This document shows, piece by piece, positions 1-5,280 of a DNA stretch of 10,150 nt; the first letter of the stretch is position 1, and each line of letters starts with the position of its first letter. The stretch spans positions 1-10,150 of the forward strand of contig JAJYJR010000170.1 of the NCBI GenBank assembly GCA_021789355.1, in the 5' to 3' direction. The notes below the pieces were generated by a model. That model was given only the letters and a program-made list of their open reading frames with translations, was not told the DNA's origin and ran no database searches. The translations under genes and the position numbers were made by a program. Origin of the DNA: Chloroflexota bacterium. Lineage in GTDB: Bacteria; Chloroflexota; Limnocylindria; Limnocylindrales; CSP1-4.

Positions 1-1208
1 CCTACGCCTACATCTCGGACGCGCACGACAAGCACCCGAGCGGCCCCGCCTACGGCCCCGGCGAGGCCGGCTACGTGGCCGCCCTCAAGTCGTACGACGA
101 CGCCTTCGCGACGTTCTTCGCGCGGCTGCAGGCCGACGGGATCACGCCCGCCAACACGGAGTTCGTGATCACGTCCGACGAGAACGACCACTTCGTGGGC
201 GGGGCGCCCTCGAACCCCGGCTGCGACGGGGTCAACGCGCCGTGCACGTACAGCCACGTCAACTGCCCGAGCGTCTCCAGCCCCGCCTGCCCGTCGAACA
301 ACGTGGGCGAGATCAACGCGAACCTGACCGGCCTGCTGGCGTCGGAGCAGGGCATCACGACGCCGTTCGCGGTCCACGCGGACTCGGCGCCCAACATCTA
401 CATCACCGGCCAGCCTTCCCGGACGGATCCGGTGGCCAGGGCGTTCGAGCAGGCGACCTCGAAGCTCACGCTGACGAACCCGCTGACGGGGGCGACGCAG
501 ACGGTCACCAACTACCTGGCCGACCCGGTCGAGGAACAGATCCTCCACATGGTGACGGCCGATCCCATGCGAACGCCGACGGTCACCCTGTTCGCCAACC
601 CGGACGACTACCTGTACGCGGGGGGCACCACCTGCGGGTCGACGTGCGTCCAGCAGGAGTACGGCTACGCCTGGAACCACGGCGACGTCTCACCGGACAT
701 CAACACCACCTGGCTCGGGCTGGTCGGGCCCGGCGTCCGGCAGATGGGCGTCGACAACGCGGTCTGGTCGGATCACACCGACGTGCGGCCGACGATGCTG
801 GCGCTCACCGGGCTGACGGACGACTACGCCCACGACGGCCGGGTGCTGTGGGAGGTCCTGTACGACTGGGCCGTCCCGCAGTCGCTCCGGGCGCACCGCG
901 AGACGATCACGCGCCTGGCGGAGGCGTACAAGCAGCTCGACGCGGCCGTGGGCGACTTCGGCCTGGCCACGCTCGCCGTGTCCACCCGGGCGCTGGCCAG
1001 TCAGTCGGCCGGCGACGCGACCTACACGCAACTGGAGGATTGGCTGTCCACCATCGGCGGTCAGCGCGACGCGCTGGCCGCGCAGATCTCGGGGCTCCTC
1101 GAGGGTGCCGAGTTCGGCGGACAGGCCGTGAACGAGCAGCAGGCGAAGAGCCTGACGGCCCAGGCCTGGGCGCTCATCCGCCAGGCGCAGGCGAAGGCCG
1201 GCTCGTGA
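1..1208 (+). CDS. alkaline-phosphatase-superfamily protein (5' truncated)
   Basis: The reading frame is open from base 3, so the N-terminus lies outside the window; the GTG at 75 is probably internal, because the residues before it (YAYISDAHD and following) continue the same fold. Visible motifs are TSDENDHF (171-194), WNHGD (672-686) and WSDHTDVRPT (765-794). Their Asp and His residues fit the metal-binding core of the alkaline phosphatase / phosphoesterase superfamily. Cys pairs at 222-270 and 633-650 suggest an exported, disulfide-bonded protein, though the signal peptide cannot be seen. After the DGRVLWEVL stretch, which normally closes the fold, about 110 residues are Ala/Gln/Leu-rich and probably helical (coiled coil). 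The substrate cannot be told; a phosphomonoesterase or phosphodiesterase acting outside the cytoplasm is the best guess. It converges on the gene at 1310. Confidence 0.75.
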   Translation, partial: YAYISDAHDKHPSGPAYGPGEAGYVAALKSYDDAFATFFARLQADGITPANTEFVITSDENDHFVGGAPSNPGCDGVNAPCTYSHVNCPSVSSPACPSNNVGEINANLTGLLASEQGITTPFAVHADSAPNIYITGQPSRTDPVARAFEQATSKLTLTNPLTGATQTVTNYLADPVEEQILHMVTADPMRTPTVTLFANPDDYLYAGGTTCGSTCVQQEYGYAWNHGDVSPDINTTWLGLVGPGVRQMGVDNAVWSDHTDVRPTMLALTGLTDDYAHDGRVLWEVLYDWAVPQSLRAHRETITRLAEAYKQLDAAVGDFGLATLAVSTRALASQSAGDATYTQLEDWLSTIGGQRDALAAQISGLLEGAEFGGQAVNEQQAKSLTAQAWALIRQAQAKAGS

Positions 1209-1288
1209 GGATCGGGGGCTGTCGAGGCACCTGATCGGCCAATCGCACACGGCGGGCGACGACGGCGAAGGCTCTCGCTTCCGTCACC

Positions 1289-1303
1289 CGCCCCGGACGG
1301 GCG
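1289..1303. terminator. weak hairpin between convergent genes
   Basis: CGCCC (1289-1293) and GGGCG (1299-1303) form a 5-bp stem with a 5-nt loop in the 101-bp gap between two convergent genes. No U-tract follows on either strand. A shared terminator is possible from its position, but the structure is small and could be chance in such GC-rich DNA. Confidence 0.2.
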
Positions 1304-1309
1304 TCGGGC

Positions 1310-1675
1310 TCAGGCTCGGCGCCCGTTCCCGTTCGCCAGCACGCACTTCGCGTGCGGCACGGGCTCCTCGCTCCCCGGGAGCGGATGCAGGTGATAGCCG
1401 CGCCATCCGCCCCGGGCCAGGTCGAGATAGTTGTAGTTGTAGCCGACCCGAACCCACTCCCGGCCCGATCGGCGGAACCACTCCTCGTAGTGGAAACGCG
1501 CGTCGTCGACGAGCGCCGGGTTGTCGATCTGCCCGGGCGCGGCGAGGTCGATGCGCACGGCCCGGACGGGTCGGCGCTCCCCGAAGTCCCGGAGATCGAG
1601 CCGCTCCAGCCGGTCGAGACGCGCCACGATGGTGGCCCTGCGCTGGTTGAAGGCGCGGTCGGAGAGCGGCCTCAC
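1310..1675 (-). CDS. unrecognised 121-residue protein coupled to HTH gene
   Basis: The GTG start (1675-1673) shares one base with the TAG stop of the upstream HTH gene (TAGTG), so the two are almost certainly translationally coupled. The protein is 121 residues, soluble, with no signal peptide or membrane segment. Its first 45 residues are Arg/Leu-rich and probably helical (IVARLDRLERLDLRDF). The second half holds an aromatic- and His-rich core, FHYEEWFRR, then VGYNYNYLDL, then GWRGYHLHPL, which looks like a compact conserved fold rather than random coding. I do not recognise the family. The small HTH partner and the neighbouring VapBC unit make a toxin or effector of a two-gene module conceivable, but that is inference from context only. 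Confidence 0.6.
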   Translation of the reverse strand: MRPLSDRAFNQRRATIVARLDRLERLDLRDFGERRPVRAVRIDLAAPGQIDNPALVDDARFHYEEWFRRSGREWVRVGYNYNYLDLARGGWRGYHLHPLPGSEEPVPHAKCVLANGNGRRA

Positions 1676-1956
1676 TACCCCATCGCCCGGCCCAGTGGCG
1701 GGACGGCCCGGCCGAGCGTCACCCGTTCGGCCTCCACGTCGGCGTCGGCGTCCGGTCGCTCGGTCACGCGTGACGGAGCCAGGCTCTCGGGCTCGAGCAG
1801 GCCGATGACCGCCCGGGCGGGGATCCGGTAGGTTCGCTCGGAGAGCTTCACCGCGTACAGGCGGCCCGAGGCGATGTAGTTGAGGATCGTGGACGGATGA
1901 ACGCCCGCGAACTCGGCGACTTCGCGGGGCGAGTAGAAGGATTTCGTCAGGTTCAT
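1675..1956 (-). CDS. excisionase/MerR-like helix-turn-helix protein
   Basis: This 93-residue protein carries, at residues 7-50, the pattern of the small winged helix-turn-helix domain found in excisionases and MerR-type proteins (HTH_17 family): SPREVAEFAGVHPSTILNYI, then the wing ASGRLYAVKL and YRIPARAV. The remaining 40 residues are Ala/Arg/Asp-rich with no clear fold. It starts at ATG 1956; a weak GAGG lies far upstream at about 1972. It is the first gene of a unit with the 121-residue protein, sharing one base with it. In this family the protein is usually a sequence-specific DNA binder, for example an excision factor or local repressor. No integrase is visible in the window, so a regulator of its own operon is more likely. 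It is divergent from vapB. Confidence 0.75.
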   Translation of the reverse strand: MNLTKSFYSPREVAEFAGVHPSTILNYIASGRLYAVKLSERTYRIPARAVIGLLEPESLAPSRVTERPDADADVEAERVTLGRAVPPLGRAMG

Positions 1957-2070
1957 CGGGGTGGTGGGGCCTCTAACTTCGCGCTATGCCATGATGTGGC
2001 GCAGGCCGAAGTTGTCCATGCGGGAACCGGCGGGGTTCGCGGCCGAGCTGGGCGCCGCGCAGAGGGACGC

Positions 2071-2144
2071 GTCCCCTTCGCCGCTCAGCGTCCCCTTCGC
2101 CGCTCAGCGTCCCCTTCGCCGCTCAGCGTCCCCTTCGCCGCTCA
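2071..2144. repeat. tandem repeat, 19 bp x 4
   Basis: Four near-perfect copies of GTCCCCTTCGCCGCTCAGC start at 2071, 2090, 2109 and 2128; the last loses its final bases. The 19-bp period cannot keep a reading frame, which agrees with its place in the 264-bp gap between the divergent HTH and antitoxin genes. It ends just before the AT-richer region that probably holds the antitoxin promoter. Confidence 0.95.
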
Positions 2145-2220
2145 TGAAATCTCCAGCTGTATTGTGTTTCGATGATGACGTAGTGTTCACGTACCCCAGC
2201 ATGGTGATAGGCTCCGCTTC
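2145..2220 (+). promoter_or_regulatory. AT-rich upstream region of the VapBC-like operon
   Basis: This stretch is visibly poorer in GC than everything around it and lies directly before the GTG start at 2221. A possible -35 TTCACG (2186-2191) and a poor -10 TAGGCT (2208-2213) are spaced 16 bp apart. GTGTT occurs twice (2164 and 2183), once within GTGTTCAC, and might belong to an antitoxin operator. The individual boxes are weak; the composition and position are the main evidence. Confidence 0.35.
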
Positions 2221-2478
2221 GTGAAGACGGCACCCATCTCGACCGGCGGCCAGGTGTCGATCCCGGCGACGATCCGTCGGCGCTGGGGGACGCGGCGGGT
2301 GCGGCTGATCGACCGTGGAGACGAGCTGGTGATCCAGCCGATTCCGGACGACCCGATAGCGGCGGCGGCCGGCTCGCTCGCCGCCTATCGAACGCCGGGA
2401 ACGGACGAGATCCGCGCGCAGCTCCGCGAGGAGGAGGCGCTGGCCGAGGCACGGCGCCACGGTCCGCCCGGCCAGTGA
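2221..2478 (+). CDS. AbrB/SpoVT-type antitoxin (VapB-like)
   Basis: This 85-residue protein has a SpoVT/AbrB swapped-hairpin DNA-binding domain at residues 5-45: ISTGGQVSIPATIRRRWG, followed by the strand pattern RVRLIDRGDELVIQPI. The G-Q-V-x-I-P-x-x-I-R core is diagnostic. The C-terminal 40 residues (DEIRAQLREEEALAEARR) are helical and charged, as expected for the arm that wraps and inhibits a PIN toxin. GTG is the only plausible start in frame; the ribosome site is weak (AGG about 9 nt upstream). The stop overlaps the toxin start by four bases (GTGA). Antitoxins of this class usually repress their own operon together with the toxin. Confidence 0.85.
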   Translation: MKTAPISTGGQVSIPATIRRRWGTRRVRLIDRGDELVIQPIPDDPIAAAAGSLAAYRTPGTDEIRAQLREEEALAEARRHGPPGQ

Positions 2479-3014
2479 GCGTCCTCGACGCGCAGGCGCT
2501 CATCGCGTTCCTTACCGACGAGCCGGCCCGGCCCGACGTGGAGGCGCTGCTCCGTGACGCCACCGATCCGGCGTGCATCGGCGCCGTCGGCTTCGCCGAG
2601 TGCGCGGACATCCTGGTCCGCGTGAAGGGCGTCCCTTGGGATGTCGCCGGGCGCGCCCTCGACCTGGCGCTGGAGAGCCTCGAGGTGATCGCGGTCGATG
2701 GCGCCCTCGCCCGCCGCGCGGGGGAGCTTCGTGCGCGCCACTACGACCGGGCGCGACGACCGGTCTCCCTCTCCGACTGCCTCGCGCTCGCGACGGCGCT
2801 CGGGTCCGGCCAGCGGCTCGCGACGGGGTCTCCGCTGGCGACAGGCACTCGGCTTGCAACGGCGCTCGGGTCCGGCCAGTGGCTCGCGACGGGGGCTCCG
2901 CTGGCGACAGGCGCTCGGCTCGCGACGTCCGACCCCGACCTGGCCGCCATGGCGCGCGAGGAGGGCTGCGCGGTGGTCCCGTTGCCCGACCAGAAAGGGC
3001 GGCGGCCGGTCTGA
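2475..3014 (+). CDS. PIN-domain ribonuclease toxin with repeat insertion (VapC-like)
   Basis: This 179-residue PIN-domain protein is very likely an Mg-dependent ribonuclease toxin paired with the AbrB-type antitoxin, whose stop it overlaps (GTGA). The four acidic positions of the family are present: Asp5 (VLDAQALIA), Glu42 (FAECADIL), Asp101 (SLSDCLALA) and Asp153 (ATSDPDL). Between the last two, the usual short link is expanded by two copies of a 22-residue unit (residues 105-148; LATALGSGQ and following). Cutting residues 118-151 would rejoin LAT to SDPDL and restore an ordinary VapC of about 145 residues. The frame and all catalytic residues survive the expansion, so the protein may be active, or the loop may alter RNA access. 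The GTG start is fixed by the overlap. Confidence 0.85.
   Translation: MSVLDAQALIAFLTDEPARPDVEALLRDATDPACIGAVGFAECADILVRVKGVPWDVAGRALDLALESLEVIAVDGALARRAGELRARHYDRARRPVSLSDCLALATALGSGQRLATGSPLATGTRLATALGSGQWLATGAPLATGARLATSDPDLAAMAREEGCAVVPLPDQKGRRPV
2787..2930 (+). repeat. in-frame 66-bp tandem repeat inside the PIN toxin
   Basis: The unit occupies 2787-2852 and 2853-2918, and a third partial copy begins at 2919 (CTCGCGACG). The two full copies differ at only a few bases (for example CGG to TGG and TCT to GCT), which suggests fairly recent duplication. Within each unit the shorter motif LATG recurs, so it may itself have grown from a smaller repeat. The length, 22 codons, preserves the frame. 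Confidence 0.95.
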
Positions 3015-3080
3015 TCGAGCAGGAGGCGATCCGAGCGGGCAGGCTGCGAGCCGCGGCACACGTCGGCGGTCCGGGGCACC

Positions 3081-3176
3081 GCGGCCCGTAGGTTCCACGG
3101 CCCGTAGGTTCCGCGTCCCGTAGGCACCGCGGCCCGCAGGTTCCACGGCCCGTAGGTTCCGCGGCCCGCAGGTTCC
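3081..3176. repeat. tandem repeat, 16 bp x 6
   Basis: Six head-to-tail copies of a unit close to GCGGCCCGTAGGTTCC fill 3081-3176 exactly. Copies vary at the first base (G or A), at GTAGG/GCAGG, and one has GTAGGCACC. The 16-bp period is non-coding, and the array lies between convergent genes. Confidence 0.95.
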
Positions 3177-3240
3177 ACGTAACGGTCCTGGGCAGAACGG
3201 TATGCCGGAAGTTGCGCCCCGTGAGCGCGGCCGCGTGCCA

Positions 3241-3279
3241 CACGTCACGGCCGCGGGCGCTGCGCGCCCGTGACACGTG
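3241..3279. terminator. long hairpin between convergent genes
   Basis: CACG (3241-3244) pairs with CGTG (3276-3279), then TCACGG (3245-3250) with CCGTGA (3268-3273) across a 2-nt bulge. An inner GCGC/GCGC stem with a TGC loop (3257-3267) adds to it, or GGGCGC/GCGCCC can form instead. It lies between the convergent PIN toxin and the gene at 3409, so a two-way terminator is plausible; no U-tract follows. Confidence 0.4.
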
Positions 3280-3408
3280 CCCGATTCGTGCGTGAGTCGC
3301 GCTGGCAGCAGCGACAGGGGGCGATGCGAGTGGCGCGGCAGGAGCCCCGGACGGCGCTGCTGGCGCCCCGGACCGCCCAGTCGTCAGATACCGTTCCCCG
3401 GGTGGCAA

Positions 3409-3804
3409 TTACGCACGGAACCCGCCCTCAACGTCGGATACCGTGCTGGGGGCGCAAACGGCGCGAAGACCGTGGCTCGCGAGGCGTCCGAGGCACCGTG
3501 CGAGGCGTCCGAGGTGCCGCGCGATGCACGCGGGGCGTCCGAGGTGCCGCGCGAGGAGCCGTGGGTGGCGGACGAGGACAGGCGCCGCGGCCACATCGAG
3601 CGCGGCGTAGGAGTCGAGTCCCTCGAGCACGCGGTATCCGCCCGCGGTCTTCTCGGACGTGAAGGCGGTGACGAACGTGCCGATGTAGGACGTCCCGGCC
3701 GGGTACGCGGCGGCGATTCGCTCCTCGTTCGCCACCAGCCACTTCTGGAACGCTTCCTCGCGCCCGACCCGGACGCAGAACCCGGTCTCCTCGATGAACC
3801 GCAT
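3409..3804 (-). CDS. small dimeric alpha-beta-barrel-like protein with repeat tail
   Basis: The ATG at 3804 is supported by a good Shine-Dalgarno AGGGGG (3813-3818) eight bases upstream, giving 131 residues. Residues 1-72 look like a small ferredoxin-like / dimeric alpha-beta barrel protein: strand FIEETGFCVRV, helix REEAFQKWLVANEERIAAAY, strand TSYIGTFVTAF, then YRVLEGLDSYAALDV. I recognise the style but not a named family. From about residue 78 the sequence becomes Arg/Leu-rich and is built of 7-residue repeats (ARHLGRP, ARHLGRL, ARCLGRL at 85-108) encoded by a 21-bp tandem repeat. The expected C-terminal helix seems to have been replaced by repeats and read-through sequence. It may be a damaged gene or one with an acquired basic tail. 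Confidence 0.55.
   Translation of the reverse strand: MRFIEETGFCVRVGREEAFQKWLVANEERIAAAYPAGTSYIGTFVTAFTSEKTAGGYRVLEGLDSYAALDVAAAPVLVRHPRLLARHLGRPACIARHLGRLARCLGRLASHGLRAVCAPSTVSDVEGGFRA
3479..3550 (-). repeat. in-frame 21-bp tandem repeat, 3 copies
   Basis: Copies at 3479-3499 and 3500-3520 are followed by a 9-bp insertion and a third copy ending at 3550; the shared core is GGCGTCCGAGG. On the coding (minus) strand each unit encodes ARxLGR(P/L). Both the 21-bp unit and the 9-bp insertion keep the frame of the gene at 3409-3804. Confidence 0.9.
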
Positions 3805-3889
3805 GGCGTGTTCCCCCTTCCAATGCGCCGTCGGGCCGCGGCCGCGCATGAACGCGGCTCCGCCATGCCACCGAGTCTCGACCCGGGGG

Positions 3890-3922
3890 GCGTTCCCCGT
3901 GCGTTCGCCGTGCGTTCCCCGT
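3890..3922. repeat. tandem repeat, 11 bp x 3
   Basis: GCGTTCCCCGT, GCGTTCGCCGT and GCGTTCCCCGT follow one another in the 147-bp gap between two minus-strand genes. The 11-bp unit is not a multiple of three. Confidence 0.85.
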
Positions 3923-3951
3923 TCGGCGCCGCCGATCTCGCCGGTGAGCGA

Positions 3952-4782
3952 TTACCTCGCGATCAGCTCGACCGTGATCGAGCTGCCGTCGTCGGCGGTC
4001 AGCGCGACCGCCACGCGGTCACCCTTCGGGTTGACGGGCAGAGCGGACACGATCCGACGGCCGACCATGGCCTCGACGAGTTCGTGTCGGGCCACCTCGC
4101 GCCAGGTGAAGAACCGGGCCAGCTGGCGCTGGAGCACGCCGAGGTAGTCGGGCGAGAGCCCCATCAGGCGATCCGCGCGGACCATGCGTCGAGACACGGT
4201 GGAGAGCCCGCGCAGGTCCGCAAACGCGCGCGGCCACGGGATCGACGGCAGGCCGGCGTCGATCGAGGACAGGTCGTCCACGGCGGGTAGGAAGAGGGAC
4301 GCGACGGGCCCGTTGGCCTCGATCGTCGCCCAGTGCGTCGTATCAGCGGCCGCTTCCCGACCGGCTGGTCCGGCGGCCGCTTCCCGACTGGCCGGACCGG
4401 CGGCCGCTTCCCGACTAGCCGGGCCGCGGGCCGCACCGCTGCCCAGGCGGACCCGGGACTCCGGCACGATGGGGGCGACCGTCATGCGGCAGTCCCAGTG
4501 CCCCTCGTCCGCACCCCGGTTCTTCTGCCGGTCGATCTCGCAGGAATGGGTAACCACGAGCGCGAAGATCGTGTCGACGGCGACCTCGCGCCCATGCGCC
4601 AGCGGAAGCGTCGACGGCGTCGGGTAGGTGGGGACGCGGCCGACGGGGTCGTAGACATCGCCAGGTGGGGCCTCTCCGGCCTCGCGCGTGCGTGCCAGCG
4701 TGAGGTAGGCGATGTCGCCGCTGGACAGGTCGTCGCCCTCGGTGAGCGCGCGATAGACCTCAGCCCCGATCGGCACGGGCAA
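3952..4782 (-). CDS. unrecognised 276-residue protein with THSCEID motif
   Basis: This soluble protein has no signal peptide. Residues 70-85 carry a buried strand ending in the likely conserved motif (ALVVTHSCEIDRQ: His79, Ser80, Cys81, Glu82), followed by CRMTVAPIVPE. A Cys-Glu/Asp after a hydrophobic strand could be a metal site or nucleophile, but I do not recognise the family. Residues 120-146 are three copies of a 9-residue unit, GPASREAAA, probably a linker that has expanded between two domains. The C-terminal part (Trp151 onward) resumes ordinary mixed alpha/beta sequence. The ORF starts with TTG at 4782; a GTG at 4776 is an alternative, with CCAGG upstream. It follows the XRE gene by 9 nt in the same frame, separated by one TGA. 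The pair forms an autoregulated-looking two-gene module; a toxin or defence role is only a guess. Confidence 0.65.
   Translation of the reverse strand: MPVPIGAEVYRALTEGDDLSSGDIAYLTLARTREAGEAPPGDVYDPVGRVPTYPTPSTLPLAHGREVAVDTIFALVVTHSCEIDRQKNRGADEGHWDCRMTVAPIVPESRVRLGSGAARGPASREAAAGPASREAAAGPAGREAAADTTHWATIEANGPVASLFLPAVDDLSSIDAGLPSIPWPRAFADLRGLSTVSRRMVRADRLMGLSPDYLGVLQRQLARFFTWREVARHELVEAMVGRRIVSALPVNPKGDRVAVALTADDGSSITVELIAR
4344..4424 (-). repeat. in-frame 27-bp tandem repeat x 3
   Basis: Three 27-bp units (4344-4370, 4371-4397, 4398-4424) share GGCCGCTTCCCGAC. They encode the 9-residue GP(A)(S/G)REAAA repeat of the 276-residue protein. The copies differ at a few bases (ACCGGCTGG, ACTGGCCGG, ACTAGCCGG), mostly at third codon positions, so the amino acids are conserved. 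Confidence 0.95.
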
Positions 4783-4791
4783 CCTGGCGCC

Positions 4792-5181
4792 TCATCCGTG
4801 CCTGCCGCCGATGAGCTCGCCCCCCGCGAAGAAGTCGGCCGGAGCGGCGTGCGCCAGCGGATCGTCAGCGCCTTCCACGGGAGACGGGTAGTCGACCGGA
4901 GCGGAACCGCCCCACATCACGTCGCGGATCGCACGCGCCAGCCGCTCGGGGCGCGGGACCGCCTGGTCGCCCGGCTGAGGCGGAGCCGGATCGATGAGCT
5001 CCGCCAGCGGCACGTCGAGCGCCGCGGCGAGCCGACGAGCGGTGCCGACCGAGACGCGATCGATGGGCGTCTCGCCGGTCGCGATCAGCCGGACGGTCCG
5101 GGCCTGCAGGCCGCTCCGCTCCGCGACCGACGTGTACGTCTCGCCGCGTTCCTTGATTGCGTGCGCCAGGGGGTTCTGCAT
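4792..5181 (-). CDS. XRE-family transcriptional regulator
   Basis: This 129-residue protein has a Cro/C1-type helix-turn-helix over residues 5-64: LAHAIKERGETYTSVAERSG, then LQARTVRLIATGETPIDRVS and VGTARRLAAALDVPLAELI. The C-terminal 65 residues are Pro/Ala/Asp-rich (YPSPVEGADDP, ADFFAGGELIGG) and may be the interaction arm for the downstream partner, as in antitoxins; there is no metallopeptidase motif. The ATG at 5181 begins the HTH domain at the usual place, with GAGG close upstream; the open frame extends much further upstream but is a shadow there. A promoter and two matching palindromes lie just upstream, so it probably represses itself and the 276-residue gene 9 nt downstream. Confidence 0.85.
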   Translation of the reverse strand: MQNPLAHAIKERGETYTSVAERSGLQARTVRLIATGETPIDRVSVGTARRLAAALDVPLAELIDPAPPQPGDQAVPRPERLARAIRDVMWGGSAPVDYPSPVEGADDPLAHAAPADFFAGGELIGGRHG

Positions 5182-5193
5182 TGCCTCGTGCCG

Positions 5194-5207
5194 TGCGTTC
5201 AAACGCA
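5194..5207. promoter_or_regulatory. operator-like palindrome O1
   Basis: TGCGTTCAAACGCA is a perfect inverted repeat with 6-bp arms (TGCGTT/AACGCA) and a 2-bp centre. It lies between the predicted -10 box and the XRE start, about at the predicted transcription start, so a bound regulator would block transcription. Confidence 0.6.
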
Positions 5208-5234
5208 GTATGGGTGCGTTCGAGCGCACGTCAA
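5207..5234 (-). promoter_or_regulatory. sigma70-like promoter of the XRE operon
   Basis: On the minus strand, TTGACG (5234-5229; 5 of 6 to consensus) and CATACT (5212-5207; 4 of 6) are separated by 16 bp. The start of transcription would fall near 5200, leaving a leader of about 20 nt to the ATG at 5181. One palindrome fills the spacer and the other lies just downstream of the -10. Confidence 0.55.
5215..5228. promoter_or_regulatory. operator-like palindrome O2
   Basis: TGCGTTCGAGCGCA matches the first palindrome except for two bases and has one arm mismatch. It fills most of the spacer between -35 and -10. Its centre is exactly 21 bp, two helical turns, from that of the first site, so two dimers would bind on the same DNA face. 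Confidence 0.6.
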
Positions 5235-5258
5235 TGGCTGACCGCGGGCGAGGTGTGG

Positions 5259-5280
5259 CTGAGGCCGACCGGGCCGTCAG
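5259..5280 (-). terminator. hairpin over the sortase-like gene stop
   Basis: CTGA (5259-5262) pairs with TCAG (5277-5280) and GGCC (5263-5266) with GGCC (5272-5275), with one bulged G and a 5-nt loop. It covers the stop codon of the sortase-like gene and lies before the XRE promoter. There is no U-tract, so termination is uncertain. Confidence 0.3.

Larger units (their letters stand above)
3015..3408. other. gene-free convergent gap holding a repeat array and a hairpin
   Basis: I see no coding region here that is more than a shadow; long open frames on the minus strand are by-products of the repeats and GC content. The gap holds a 16-bp repeat array (3081-3176), a strong hairpin (3241-3279) and a loose direct repeat GTCRGATACCGT (3383 and 3433, the second lying inside the next gene). 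Confidence 0.6.

Noticed and set aside
1352..2175. Plus-strand open frames opposite the HTH two-gene unit
   Set aside because: They are antisense shadows with no recognisable domain, while the minus strand has a clear HTH fold and coupled genes.
2385..3408. Long minus-strand open frames over the VapBC-like genes and the repeat array
   Set aside because: Repeats such as NLRAVEPTGRG are translations of the 16-bp and 66-bp arrays; there is no domain and no ribosome site.
3384..3871. Two alternative minus-strand frames over the gene at 3409-3804
   Set aside because: They are Arg/Ser/Pro-rich with no fold-like pattern; the chosen frame has a Shine-Dalgarno and a coherent strand-helix-strand N-terminus.
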